Shown piece by piece: positions 50,732-59,417 of a stretch of DNA of 64,000 nt. The first letter of the stretch is position 1. Every line of letters starts with the position of its first letter. This DNA is from DATBLY01 sp963705545. Its GTDB lineage: Bacteria; Actinomycetota; UBA4738; HRBIN12. A model generated the notes under the pieces. That model saw nothing but the letters and a program-made list of their open reading frames with translations. It was not told where the DNA came from and made no database searches. The stretch is taken from contig CAVPJX010000002.1 in the NCBI GenBank assembly GCA_963705545.1, positions 444,892 to 508,891 on the forward strand. The letters run 5' to 3'. The translations under genes and the position numbers were made by a program.

Positions 50732-51279
50732 TGGATCTGGCCGGCCGGCTCCAGCAGCTCGAGGAGATGGTGCGTGAGGCGAAATCGATGCCGTTGTCCT
50801 CGTCGGCGCTGGTGAACCGCGACGAGGTCCTCGAGATGCTCGAGCAGATGCAGGAGAGCCTCCCCGAGGAGATCAAGCAGGCGCGCTGGATCGTGAAGGA
50901 CCGCGAGGAGCTCCTCGCCAAAGCTCGGGCCGACGCCGAGAAGCTCGTCGAGGCCGCCCAGGAGGAGCAGCTACGGATGGCACGGAAGGAAGAGGTCGTC
51001 GAGCGCGCCCGCGAGGAAGCCGACCGGCTCGTCGCCGAGGCCGACGACCAGGTCCGCACGATGCGCGACGAGGCTGAGGACTACGTCGACGCGAAGCTCG
51101 CGCAGTTCGAGATCGCCCTGCGCCGGATCCTCGAGGAGGCGCAGGCGACCACGCGGGGGCTCGCGAAGACGCTCGACCAGGTCGAGCAGGGACGCGAGCG
51201 CCTCCGGGCGCCCCTGACGGCGGCGGAAGCGGAGTTCGCGCCCGAGGACGCGGAGCTCTTCGACGAGGAGCAGCGGTGA
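50731..51279 (+). CDS. Coiled-coil DivIVA/SepIVA-like cell-division protein
   Basis: A 182-residue protein, almost wholly charged coiled coil after a short head: MDLAGRLQQLEEMVREAKSM, VNRDEVLEMLEQMQESLPEE, ARADAEKLVEAAQEEQ and RTMRDEAEDYVDAKLAQFEI. Position between coaD and the YceD gene and the DivIVA-like head match mycobacterial SepIVA (Rv2927c), needed for septum and envelope growth (recalled). The weak similarity to ATP synthase b subunit is generic coiled coil. Confidence 0.75.
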   Translation: MDLAGRLQQLEEMVREAKSMPLSSSALVNRDEVLEMLEQMQESLPEEIKQARWIVKDREELLAKARADAEKLVEAAQEEQLRMARKEEVVERAREEADRLVAEADDQVRTMRDEAEDYVDAKLAQFEIALRRILEEAQATTRGLAKTLDQVEQGRERLRAPLTAAEAEFAPEDAELFDEEQR

Positions 51280-51794
51280 CGTTCGATCCGATCGACGTCC
51301 GCGATCTGGTCGGCCACCCCGGCGGATCGCGTCGCGTCGCCGTCGATGGCGAGCTCGAGGGGTTGACGGTCGAGCTCGCGACCCTCCGGGGTCCCGTACA
51401 CGGGGAGCTGCTGCTCGAGTCCGTGGTCGAGGGCATCCTGACCTCCGGCACGCTCACGGGCTCGATGCGGCTGCGCTGTGCGCGATGCCTCGCGGAGCTC
51501 GACGAGGCGTTCGCGATCGAGATGCAGGAGCTCTTCGCGACCGAACCGGGCGCCGACGACGACATGTACACGGTGACGCCGGAGGGCTTCCTCGAACCCG
51601 AGGCGGTCTTGCGCGACGTCGTCGGCGTAGAACTGCCGTTCGCCCCGCTCTGCCGCCCCGACTGCCTCGGACTGTGCAGCGTGTGCGGCGAGAACCGGAA
51701 CCTCGGTGGATGTCCCGGGCACGACGAGACCGACCCGCGGTGGGCAGCGCTCGAGTCGCTCCTGCTGGAACCCACCGCCGACAGCGAGCGATAG
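51276..51794 (+). CDS. YceD (DUF177) family protein
   Basis: A 172-residue protein: MRLRCARCLAELDEAFAIEM, then LPFAPLCRPDCLGLCSVCG, with CxxC and CxxxCxxxCxxC pairs for zinc. Bacterial YceD is always beside rpmF and is linked to 23S rRNA handling or ribosome assembly. GTG start overlaps the coiled-coil gene; rpmF follows 13 bases later. Confidence 0.9.
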   Translation: MTFDPIDVRDLVGHPGGSRRVAVDGELEGLTVELATLRGPVHGELLLESVVEGILTSGTLTGSMRLRCARCLAELDEAFAIEMQELFATEPGADDDMYTVTPEGFLEPEAVLRDVVGVELPFAPLCRPDCLGLCSVCGENRNLGGCPGHDETDPRWAALESLLLEPTADSER

Positions 51795-51807
51795 GAAGGA
51801 ACCCGAT

Positions 51808-51984
51808 ATGGCCGTCCCGAAGAAGAAGCAGAGCAAGACCCAGACGCGCAAGCGGCGCGCCACCTGGAAGGCAGCCCCGCCCGCCTACGCCGACTGTCCG
51901 CAGTGCCACCAGCCGAAGCTCCCGCATCGGGTGTGCGGCAACTGCGGCTACTACGCCGGTCGCCAGGCCATCGAGGTCGAGTGA
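51808..51984 (+). CDS. rpmF: 50S ribosomal protein L32
   Basis: A 58-residue L32: MAVPKKKQSKTQTRKRRATW, then CPQCHQPKLPHRVCGNCGYY with four Cys for zinc. AGGAAGGA upstream. Confidence 0.97.
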   Translation: MAVPKKKQSKTQTRKRRATWKAAPPAYADCPQCHQPKLPHRVCGNCGYYAGRQAIEVE

Positions 51985-51988
51985 CCCG

Positions 51989-52705
51989 GTGAGCTCCGCC
52001 GTCGAGCTGCCCCTCGGACCGCTGGATCGGGCTCTCGGCGTCGCGTTCCTCGACCCTCGTCTGCTGGAGACGGCGCTCACCCATCGGTCGTTCGCCTTCG
52101 AGCAGGGCGAGGAAGTGACGAACGAGCGTCTCGAGTTCCTCGGGGACTCCGTGCTCGGGCTCGTCGTCACCGACATGGCGTTCGCGACCTATCCGGCGTT
52201 GCCGGAGGGCTCGCTCGCGAAGCTTCGTGCGGCCATCGTCAACATGGTGGCGCTCGCCGAGGTCGCCCGGTCCCTCGGCGTCGGACAGGCGGTGCGGCTC
52301 GGCCGCGGCGAGGAGCTCTCGGGCGGGCGCGACAAGTCGTCGATCCTGGCCGATTGCCTGGAGGCGATCTTCGGCGCCGTATACCTGGACCAGGGTCTCG
52401 ACATCGCGCGAACGCTGATCGAGCGCCTCTTCCGGCCTCGGATGGAGGCGTACGTCCGTGGCGAGGGCGACCGCGACTACAAGACGATCCTGCAGGAGGT
52501 CGCGTCCCAGGAGCTCCGGGCGATGCCGGACTACCGGCTCGAGGAGCGTGGCCCCGACCACCAGAAGGAGTTCACGGCCACGGTCTTCCTGGCCGGAGAG
52601 CCGCTCGGGACGGGCTCCGGCCGTTCGAAGAAGGAAGCGGAGCAGCAGGCCGCCCGCGAGGCCTACGCGCGGATCACCGAGCGCCTCGGGCAACAGGGCG
52701 CGTAA
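51989..52705 (+). CDS. rnc: Ribonuclease III
   Basis: A 238-residue enzyme that cleaves double-stranded RNA, including rRNA precursors. Catalytic signature NERLEFLGDSVLGLVV, second metal site DKSSILADCLEAIFGAVYLD, and a C-terminal dsRNA-binding domain from DYKTILQEVASQELR to KKEAEQQAAREAYARI. GTG start 4 bases after rpmF. Confidence 0.96.
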   Translation: MSSAVELPLGPLDRALGVAFLDPRLLETALTHRSFAFEQGEEVTNERLEFLGDSVLGLVVTDMAFATYPALPEGSLAKLRAAIVNMVALAEVARSLGVGQAVRLGRGEELSGGRDKSSILADCLEAIFGAVYLDQGLDIARTLIERLFRPRMEAYVRGEGDRDYKTILQEVASQELRAMPDYRLEERGPDHQKEFTATVFLAGEPLGTGSGRSKKEAEQQAAREAYARITERLGQQGA

Positions 52706-52724
52706 CGCTCGGAAGGGGGAACGG

Positions 52725-53567
52725 GTGGAGCTGCCCGAAGTGGAGGTGATGCGCCGCGACCTCGAGAAGGACGTCGTCGGCCGACGCATCAAGACGTCCG
52801 AGGTCAAGTCCTCGAAGAACGCGATGCGCGTGATCCGCCGCCACGCCAAGCGCAAGGACTTCACGGCGCGGCTCGACGGCCGCAAGATCACGAAGCTCGA
52901 GCGTCGTGGGAAGTACCTCCTGCTGTACCTGGACTCCGGCGACGTGCTGGTGACGCACTTCGGGATGAGCGGCCAGTTCCAGCGCGGGAACGGTCGCGTG
53001 GCGCTCCCCCCCCACACCCACGTGGTGCTGACGTTCCAGCAGGGCGGCGACCTCCGGTTCATCGATCCGCGGACCTTCGGCGAGATGTTCGTGACCGGGA
53101 GTGACGAGCTCGGGAAGGTCAAGGAGCTGCAGCACCTCGCGATCGACCCGCTTGACCAGGTGTTCACGTGGCCGACCTTCCAGTACCTGCTCGCCGAGCG
53201 CGCGTCGAAGATGAAGCCGCTCCTGATGGACCAGAAGTTCATCGCCGGGCTCGGCAACATCTACTCGGACGAGGTCCTGTTCGCCGCCGGCCTCCGGTAC
53301 GACCGGATGTCCGACACGCTGTCGTCGCAGGAGGTGCGCCGCCTCTACCGCGCGATCCAGGAGACGCTGCAGGACGCGATCAAGGCCCGAGGCACCACGC
53401 TCGACGACGAGGCGTACGTGGACCTGTTCGGCAAACCGGGCGAGTTCCAGCTCGAGCTGAAGGTGTACGGACGGGCCGGGTTGCCGTGCCGTCGCTGCCG
53501 GACGCCGATCCAGACCGTGAAGATCGGCGGGCGTACGGGGTACTTCTGCCCGCAATGCCAGTCGTGA
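52725..53567 (+). CDS. mutM: Formamidopyrimidine-DNA glycosylase family protein lacking N-terminal Pro2
   Basis: A 280-residue Fpg/Nei member. The start is V/M-E-L-P-E-V-E-V-M-R-R-D-L-E, one residue shorter than the normal M-P-E-L-P-E. The catalytic Pro2, which attacks the lesion sugar after Met removal, has no counterpart, while the next Glu is kept. Lys in LERRGKYLLLYLDSGDVLV, the H2TH region MDQKFIAGLGNIYSDEVLFA and zinc finger CRRCRTPIQTVKIGGRTGYF then CPQC are normal. No in-frame upstream ATG-Pro is available. Either the mechanism is altered or the base-excision role differs. It follows rnc after 19 bases. Confidence 0.88.
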   Translation: MELPEVEVMRRDLEKDVVGRRIKTSEVKSSKNAMRVIRRHAKRKDFTARLDGRKITKLERRGKYLLLYLDSGDVLVTHFGMSGQFQRGNGRVALPPHTHVVLTFQQGGDLRFIDPRTFGEMFVTGSDELGKVKELQHLAIDPLDQVFTWPTFQYLLAERASKMKPLLMDQKFIAGLGNIYSDEVLFAAGLRYDRMSDTLSSQEVRRLYRAIQETLQDAIKARGTTLDDEAYVDLFGKPGEFQLELKVYGRAGLPCRRCRTPIQTVKIGGRTGYFCPQCQS

Positions 53568-53600
53568 CCTGGATCCCCTCGACGGCTCGCCGGGCGAGAG

Positions 53601-54161
53601 CTAGAGCAGTTCCGCGCCCGCGTCGCGCATCCGCTCGATCGCGCGATCACCGTCTCCCGCCTCCAGGTCGACCGCCCGGATCGCGGGCGTGAGCACCTGG
53701 ACGGGGAACCCCAGCATCCGAGCATCGAGGACCGTCTCGACCACGCAGTAGTCCGTGGCCAGGCCGCAGACGACCAGGCGCTCGATCCCGCGCCGTCGAA
53801 GGAGGTCCTCGAGCGCCGTCGAGACCATCTCCCACGTGTTGGGGTCGCGGGCGGTGAACCCCGAGTACCCGTCCTTCCCATCCGTGCCCTTGCGCACGAC
53901 CTCGCCGTCGACGGTCAGGTCCGGGTGGAACGCGGCGCCCCAGGTGTCCTGGACGCAGTGGACGGGCCAGATCCCGCCGTCCTTGCGGAAATGCGGAGTG
54001 ACCGGCGGGTGCCAATCCTGGGTGTACACGACCGCCGCACCCGCCCGCTCGGCGGCCGCGATCTCCTCGTTGGCGACGGGGACGACCCGCTCGCCGCCAC
54101 GGACGTAGAGGCTGCCCCCGGGGTCGGCGAAGTCGTTCTGCACGTCCACCACCAGCAGCAC
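53601..54161 (-). CDS. pncA: Nicotinamidase (isochorismatase fold)
   Basis: A 186-residue amidase turning nicotinamide into nicotinate for NAD salvage. MLLVVDVQNDFADPGGSL gives catalytic Asp6; D49, H51 and H57 in TQDWHPPVTPHF bind the metal; K91 lies in RKGTDGKDGYSGF; the nucleophile Cys is in LATDYCVVETVLDA. All match Mycobacterium PncA spacing. GTG start; the only reversed gene in this run. Confidence 0.9.
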   Translation of the reverse strand: MLLVVDVQNDFADPGGSLYVRGGERVVPVANEEIAAAERAGAAVVYTQDWHPPVTPHFRKDGGIWPVHCVQDTWGAAFHPDLTVDGEVVRKGTDGKDGYSGFTARDPNTWEMVSTALEDLLRRRGIERLVVCGLATDYCVVETVLDARMLGFPVQVLTPAIRAVDLEAGDGDRAIERMRDAGAELL

Positions 54162-54241
54162 GGTGCGCTCGTCGTACGTCGCCAGGCGATCCCCTCCAGT
54201 CAGCCCGACAGGGTACCGCGCACCATGGGAGAGTCCGTCGC

Positions 54242-54532
54242 ATGGATGAGACCTCCGACTCGATCCGCCGCGTTCGCGTGCGGGTGGAGGGTCGGGTCCA
54301 AGGGGTCTTCTACCGGGCCTCCTGCGCCGAACTCGCCAGGAGGATGGGCGTCGCCGGGTGGGTGCGAAACCTCCCCGACGGGGATGTGGATGCGGTCTTC
54401 GAGGGCCCGCGGGGCGACGTGGAGGCGCTGCTCGCCTGGTGCCGCGAGGGCCCGCCCCTCGCCCGCATCGATCGGATCGAGGTCACGGAAGAGCCGCCCG
54501 TCGGCGAGACCGGGTTCCGCGTCCTCGGCTGA
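54242..54532 (+). CDS. acyP: Acylphosphatase
   Basis: A 96-residue enzyme hydrolysing acyl phosphates: RVRVRVEGRVQGVFYRASC with the catalytic Arg, GVAGWVRNLPDGDVDAVFEG with the catalytic Asn. The gene precedes smc in many actinobacteria. Confidence 0.93.
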   Translation: MDETSDSIRRVRVRVEGRVQGVFYRASCAELARRMGVAGWVRNLPDGDVDAVFEGPRGDVEALLAWCREGPPLARIDRIEVTEEPPVGETGFRVLG

Positions 54533-54608
54533 GGGTGTCCAGGGTCGGCGTTCGGCGTCTCCCCGAGGAATCTCCGGGAACCTCCCCGGGGCGTGTGAGG
54601 GCCGCTGT

Positions 54609-54614
54609 TAGCAT
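54609..54614 (+). promoter_or_regulatory. -10 box TAGCAT of smc
   Basis: TAGCAT ends 8 nt before ATG 54623; no Shine-Dalgarno is visible, consistent with a leaderless or near-leaderless mRNA. Confidence 0.45.
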
Positions 54615-54622
54615 CGCGCCGC

Positions 54623-57600
54623 ATGTTCCTTCGGCAGATCCATATCCGCGGGTTCAAGTCGTTCGCGGACAAGACGGTCCTGGAGTTCGCTCCCGGCGTC
54701 AGCACGATCGTGGGACCGAACGGCTCCGGGAAATCCAACCTCGTCGACGCGATCAGCTGGGCGCTCGGCGAACAGGGTGCCCGCGCGCTCCGCGGCGGAC
54801 AGATGGCCGACGTGATCTTCGCCGGGACGCCTTCGCGCCCTGCCCTCGGGATGGCCGAGGTGAAGCTCGTCATCGACAACGAGGCGGGCAAGATCCCGGT
54901 GCCGATGACCGAGATCGAGGTCAGCCGGACGATCTTCCGCTCGGGGGAGAGCGAGTACCGGATCAACGGCCAGGTCGTTCGCCTGCTCGACGTGCAGGAG
55001 CTCCTGTCCGAATCGGGGATCGGGCGGGCGCTGCACACCGTGGTCGGGCAGGGCCAGCTCGAGGAGGTCCTGCTCGCGCGTCCCGAGGATCGGCGCAAGT
55101 ACATCGAGGAGGCGGCCGGGATCGCGAAGCATCGGCGCCGCAAGGAGCGGGCCGAACGCAAGCTTGCGGGGCTCGATCAGGACCTCCTCCGACTGCAGGA
55201 CGTGCTGGCGGAGCTCCGACGACAGCTCAAGCCGCTGCAGCAGCAGGCGGAGATGGCGAAGAAGCACGAGACGCTGACCGCGCAGGCGGAGGAGCTATCG
55301 CGGTCCCTCGCCGCGGCGCGTCTGCGTGCGCTCCGGGCCGAGCGCGATCGAAGGATGGCCGGCTGGGACGAGGGCCTCGAGGCGCGCGCGGCGGCGCGCG
55401 CCAGGCTGGACGCCCTCGACGGGAAGGTCCTGGAGGCCGCCGACGCGCGTGGCCTCGCCGCCCGGACGCTCGCCGAGCGCGAGGTCGTGCTCCGCACCGC
55501 GGCGGCCGAGCGGGGCGACGCCGAGCGCGCCTTCCGCGCTGCGGTGGAACGGGAGGCGTCCGCGCGTGAGGAGCTGGCTTCGCAGGCCTCGCGCACCGTC
55601 CGGCTGGACGCGATCGGGGCGGAGCTGGAGCGCACCGAGGCCGAGCTGGCTCGGATCGTGGACGAGCTCGCCGTGCGCGAGGCCGAGCTGGACGAAGCCG
55701 AGGCCGAGTTCCGCGTCGCCGAGGAACGCCGCCGTGAGGCGGAGGAGGCTCGCCGCCGGGTCGCGGAGGCCGCCGCCGGGCGGCGCGCCGAGATGGAGGC
55801 GCTCCGACGAGGGCTCGCGTCGGCGGAGCGGGAACGAGAGCGACTCGCCGAGCACCTGAGCGATGTCGCCTCGCGGGTCGCCGCGATCGAGGCGGAGCGC
55901 GCCGGTCTGGAGTCGGACATCGAAGGGATGGACGCCCAGTCGAGCCCGCTCGCCGAGCGTCGCTCGCAGCTCGACGAGGAACGCCGCCGGCTGGTCGAGA
56001 AGCTCGAGGAGCTCGAGGAGATCCGACGCCGTCAGGAGGCGCGCCGAGACCTGCTCGAGGCGCGGCGCCAAGACATCGAGGAGACGCCGGGCTCCCGCTT
56101 CCTCAAGGCGCATGACCGCCGCGCGGTCGGGCTGCTGAAGGACCAGGTCCGGGCCGAGCCGGGGCTCGAACGCGCGCTGGTGGCGGCCCTCGGACCGCTC
56201 GCGGATGCCGTCGTGTACGAGGACCTGGAGCTCGCGGTCGTGGACGTCCCGACGGGAGAGGGCGCGGTCTTCGCCATCGCCGGCGGGGGGCCCGTCCGCC
56301 AAGGACTCGCGGGCGAGCGGTCCCTGCTCTCCGTCGTGGACGCGGAGCCCGTGGCTCGCGGGATCGTCAGCACCCTGCTGCGCGACGTCTACCTCGTCGA
56401 CACGATCGACGATGCGGCCGATCGGCAGGCCGATCACCCGACCTGCTCGTTCGTCACGCCGGACGGTGTGCTGGTCGGCCCCGCCGTGATCCACACGGCG
56501 CGCGAGGCCGACGCCCGCTCTCGCGAGATCCGGGCCGAGCTCCGTGTGCTCGAGCACGACCTTGCCGCCACCCTCGCCGCGATCAAGCCGCGGCGGGCCC
56601 GGCTCGACGAGATCGCCGGCGAGTCGACCTTCCTCGGTGAGCAGATCGACGCCGCCGACGCCGACATCACGGCCGCCGCCGAACGGCTCGCGCGGACCGA
56701 GGCCGAGACCGCCGCCCTGGGGCGCGAGCGGGACCTGCTGGAGCAGCGAGCGTCCGCGCTCGACGAGCAGGCGGAGCTCGCCCGCCGCCGGCTGGCGGAG
56801 ATGGAGCCCGAGACCGAGGCGATGCCCGAGCTCCCCCCCACCCCGCAGTCGCCGATCCAGGCGCGCGTGACGGTGGAGACGCTCCGCCGCGACCGGACGA
56901 TCCTGGACGGCCGGGCCGTGGAGCTGCGCGCCGAGCGCGAGGCGCTCGCCGCGCACGATCCGGTGACCCTGCGCGCCGCCGTCGAGGCGGCGGAACGCGA
57001 CCGCACCGCCGCGGAGGCAGCGCTGGCTGCCGCCGAGGAGCACGGGCTCCGGGAGGAGCGCGCGAGGGACGAGGCCGCCGGCGCCGAGCGTGCCGCGGCG
57101 GAGTCCGAGTCCGCGATGAACCGCGCCTGGCGCGAGGCGTCGACGGCGCTGGACGAGCTGCGCGAGCGCTACGAGGACGACGACCGTCTGCGGGGTGACA
57201 TCGAGCGGCGGGTGCGGGAGGCGGAGCGGCTGTTGGTCGAGGGGCACGGGACCGATCCCGCCGAGGCGCTCGGGCGCCTGGACGCGGACGATACGGTCGA
57301 GTCGCTCGAGAAGCGATCGGAGCTGGTCCAGCGACGGCTGGCCCTGTTGGGTCGCGTCAACCTGTTGGCCACCGGCGAGTTCGAGGTCGTGCGCGATCGC
57401 CATGACTTCATGCACCGCGAGCTCGACGACGTCCGCAAAGCCAGGCGGGATCTCCTAGAGGTGATCGCCAAGGTGGATCGGGAGATCCGCGAGACCTTCG
57501 AGTCGGCCTACCGGGACGTCGCGGCCCAGTTCGAGCGGCTCGTCAAGGAGCTGTTCCCGGGGGGCGAGGGACGCCTGGTCCTCACGGACCCGGCGGAGCC

Positions 57601-58006
57601 CCTCACCTCCGGCATCGAGATCGAGGCGAGCCCGGGGCGCAAGCGAGTCAAGCGGATCTCGCTGCTGTCCGGTGGCGAGCGGTCGCTCGCGGCGATGGCG
57701 TTCCTGTTCGCGATCTTCACCGCGCGACCGAGCCCCTTCTACCTCATGGACGAGGTCGAACCGGCGCTCGACGACGTGAACCTGCATCGGTTCCTCCGGC
57801 TGGTGTCCGGATTCGCGACCGATGCCCAGGTCCTGATCGTGACGCACCAGAAGCGGACGATGGAGATCTCGGCCATGATGTACGGCGTCTCCCTGAACGT
57901 CGATGGCACCACGAAGGTGGTGTGCCAGCGGATGGAGGAGCCGCGCCGGATCGACGAGGAGGAGCACTCCCAGGTCCGGGTGCCGGAAGCCGAAGCGGTG
58001 GGCTAG
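54623..58006 (+). CDS. smc: Chromosome partition protein SMC
   Basis: A 1127-residue SMC, a little shorter than the usual 1170-1190. Walker A GPNGSGKSN at 31-39; first coiled coil from about 165; hinge roughly at 490-650 (FLKAHDRRAVGLLKDQVRA to PAVIHTAREADARSREI); second coiled coil; ABC signature LLSGGERSLAAMAF near 1014 and Walker B FYLMDEVEPALDD near 1039. With ScpAB (not in the window) it loads at parS and compacts the chromosome. Its TAG stop is the first half of the ftsY -10 box. Confidence 0.96.
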   Translation: MFLRQIHIRGFKSFADKTVLEFAPGVSTIVGPNGSGKSNLVDAISWALGEQGARALRGGQMADVIFAGTPSRPALGMAEVKLVIDNEAGKIPVPMTEIEVSRTIFRSGESEYRINGQVVRLLDVQELLSESGIGRALHTVVGQGQLEEVLLARPEDRRKYIEEAAGIAKHRRRKERAERKLAGLDQDLLRLQDVLAELRRQLKPLQQQAEMAKKHETLTAQAEELSRSLAAARLRALRAERDRRMAGWDEGLEARAAARARLDALDGKVLEAADARGLAARTLAEREVVLRTAAAERGDAERAFRAAVEREASAREELASQASRTVRLDAIGAELERTEAELARIVDELAVREAELDEAEAEFRVAEERRREAEEARRRVAEAAAGRRAEMEALRRGLASAERERERLAEHLSDVASRVAAIEAERAGLESDIEGMDAQSSPLAERRSQLDEERRRLVEKLEELEEIRRRQEARRDLLEARRQDIEETPGSRFLKAHDRRAVGLLKDQVRAEPGLERALVAALGPLADAVVYEDLELAVVDVPTGEGAVFAIAGGGPVRQGLAGERSLLSVVDAEPVARGIVSTLLRDVYLVDTIDDAADRQADHPTCSFVTPDGVLVGPAVIHTAREADARSREIRAELRVLEHDLAATLAAIKPRRARLDEIAGESTFLGEQIDAADADITAAAERLARTEAETAALGRERDLLEQRASALDEQAELARRRLAEMEPETEAMPELPPTPQSPIQARVTVETLRRDRTILDGRAVELRAEREALAAHDPVTLRAAVEAAERDRTAAEAALAAAEEHGLREERARDEAAGAERAAAESESAMNRAWREASTALDELRERYEDDDRLRGDIERRVREAERLLVEGHGTDPAEALGRLDADDTVESLEKRSELVQRRLALLGRVNLLATGEFEVVRDRHDFMHRELDDVRKARRDLLEVIAKVDREIRETFESAYRDVAAQFERLVKELFPGGEGRLVLTDPAEPLTSGIEIEASPGRKRVKRISLLSGGERSLAAMAFLFAIFTARPSPFYLMDEVEPALDDVNLHRFLRLVSGFATDAQVLIVTHQKRTMEISAMMYGVSLNVDGTTKVVCQRMEEPRRIDEEEHSQVRVPEAEAVG

Positions 58007-58009
58007 CCT
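58004..58009 (+). promoter_or_regulatory. -10 box TAGCCT of ftsY overlapping the smc stop
   Basis: TAGCCT starts with the smc TAG and ends 9 nt before GTG 58019. Confidence 0.4.
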
Positions 58010-58018
58010 CCGCCGTAC

Positions 58019-59032
58019 GTGATCGCCAACTTCTCGGTCGTCCTCGCGCTCGCGGCCCTGCTCTGCATCGCGGCCGCGTTCGTGCTCTTCCGGCGCCGAC
58101 GCCGAGAGCTCCGTGCCTACGAGGAGGCCGAAGCTCCCGCGTCTCGAGCGACGCCGGTCGACGCGCCGTTGCCGAGCGCCGTTACCTCCTCCGGGCTCGG
58201 CGCCAAGATCCGGGGCCTCTTCCAGCGCGAGGCGACCGACGAAACCTGGCGCGAGCTCGAGGACGTGTTGATCCGCGCCGACGTCGGGCCGAAGGCTGCG
58301 GCCGACCTCGTCGCCCGCGTCCGAGCGGGGTACCGGCCCGGCCTGGACGCGGCCGGGCTCCTGCGCTCCGAGGTGGTGGCGGTCCTCGGACCCGACCGGC
58401 CCCTCGCCCTGACGACCGAGCGCCTGGCCGTCGTCCTCGTCGTCGGTGTGAACGGGTCCGGGAAGACCACGACGATCGGCAAGTTGGCGTCGAGCCTCAC
58501 CGGCGAGGGGCACACCGTGAGCCTCGCCGCGAGCGACACCTTCCGCGCGGCGGCCGGGGAACAGCTCGAGGTGTGGGCCCGCCGGGCCGGCGCGCACCTG
58601 GTGGCGCAGGGCCGGGGTGCGGACCCCGGCGCGGTGGCGTTCGACGCCGTCACATCGGCGCTGGCCCGCGGCTCCGACGTGCTGATCGTGGACACGGCCG
58701 GCCGGCTGCACACGAAGACGCCGCTCATGGACGAGCTGAAGAAGGTCCGGCGGGTGATCGAGAAGGCCGGGGGCGAGGTCGACGAGACGTTGCTGGTGCT
58801 CGACGCGACGACCGGCCAGAACGGGATCGCCCAGGCGAGGGCGTTCACGGAAGCGGTGGACGTGACGGGCGTGGTGCTCTCCAAGACGGATGGGACCGCC
58901 AAAGGCGGGATCGTGCTTGCCGTCCGCGAGGAGCTGGGCGTCCCGATCCGCTTCGTCGGCGTCGGCGAGGGGCAGGCGGACCTCCGCCCCTTCGAGGCTC
59001 GGGCGTTCGCGGACCGGCTGGTCGGCGACTGA
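58019..59032 (+). CDS. ftsY: Signal recognition particle receptor FtsY
   Basis: A 337-residue SRP receptor GTPase. Residues 3-24 form a membrane anchor (IANFSVVLALAALLCIAAAF), followed by a short linker instead of a long acidic A domain, then the N domain and G domain: VLVVGVNGSGKTTTIGKLAS, DTFRAAAGEQLEVW, VLIVDTAGRLHTKTPLMDEL, LSKTDGTAKGG. It docks SRP-ribosome complexes to the membrane with Ffh, encoded 2 kb downstream. Confidence 0.96.
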   Translation: MIANFSVVLALAALLCIAAAFVLFRRRRRELRAYEEAEAPASRATPVDAPLPSAVTSSGLGAKIRGLFQREATDETWRELEDVLIRADVGPKAAADLVARVRAGYRPGLDAAGLLRSEVVAVLGPDRPLALTTERLAVVLVVGVNGSGKTTTIGKLASSLTGEGHTVSLAASDTFRAAAGEQLEVWARRAGAHLVAQGRGADPGAVAFDAVTSALARGSDVLIVDTAGRLHTKTPLMDELKKVRRVIEKAGGEVDETLLVLDATTGQNGIAQARAFTEAVDVTGVVLSKTDGTAKGGIVLAVREELGVPIRFVGVGEGQADLRPFEARAFADRLVGD

Positions 59033-59033
59033 C

Positions 59034-59417
59034 GTGCCGCGCCGGGTCCTGGTCGTCGAGGATCACCCGACGATGCGGTCGGCGATCCGCCTCGTGCTCG
59101 AGCCGGAGGGGTTCGAGGTCCTCGAGGCGGTCGACGGGGACGACGCCTTCGGGACGATCGTGCAGGACCGTCCGGAGGTCGTGCTGCTGGACCTGAACAT
59201 CCCCGGGATGTCGGGCGAGGAGCTCCTCAGGTCGATCAAGGAGGATCCGTCGCTCCGCGCGATCCGCGTGGTGGTGGTCACGGCCGCGGGGGAGGAGGAG
59301 CGGCGGCGCACGCTCGAGCTCGGAGCCGACGGGTACCTCACGAAGCCGTTCGGCCCGAGCGACCTACTCCGGACAGTGGCGCCGGAACCAGCAGACCCCG
59401 GCTCGACGGGATCGTGA
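59034..59417 (+). CDS. Single-domain response regulator (CheY-like)
   Basis: A 127-residue receiver: RRVLVVEDHPTMRSAIRLVL, phospho-Asp in VVLLDLNIPGMSGEELL, Thr in VVVTAAGEEE and Lys in GYLTKPFGPSDLL. No output domain. GTG start 1 base after ftsY. Its last 80 bases overlap the convergent histidine kinase gene, suggesting a pair. Confidence 0.88.
   Translation: MPRRVLVVEDHPTMRSAIRLVLEPEGFEVLEAVDGDDAFGTIVQDRPEVVLLDLNIPGMSGEELLRSIKEDPSLRAIRVVVVTAAGEEERRRTLELGADGYLTKPFGPSDLLRTVAPEPADPGSTGS

Noticed and set aside
54242..55569. Alternative frame through acylphosphatase into smc
   Set aside because: Arg/Gly-rich shadow; the acylphosphatase and SMC frames have full family motifs.
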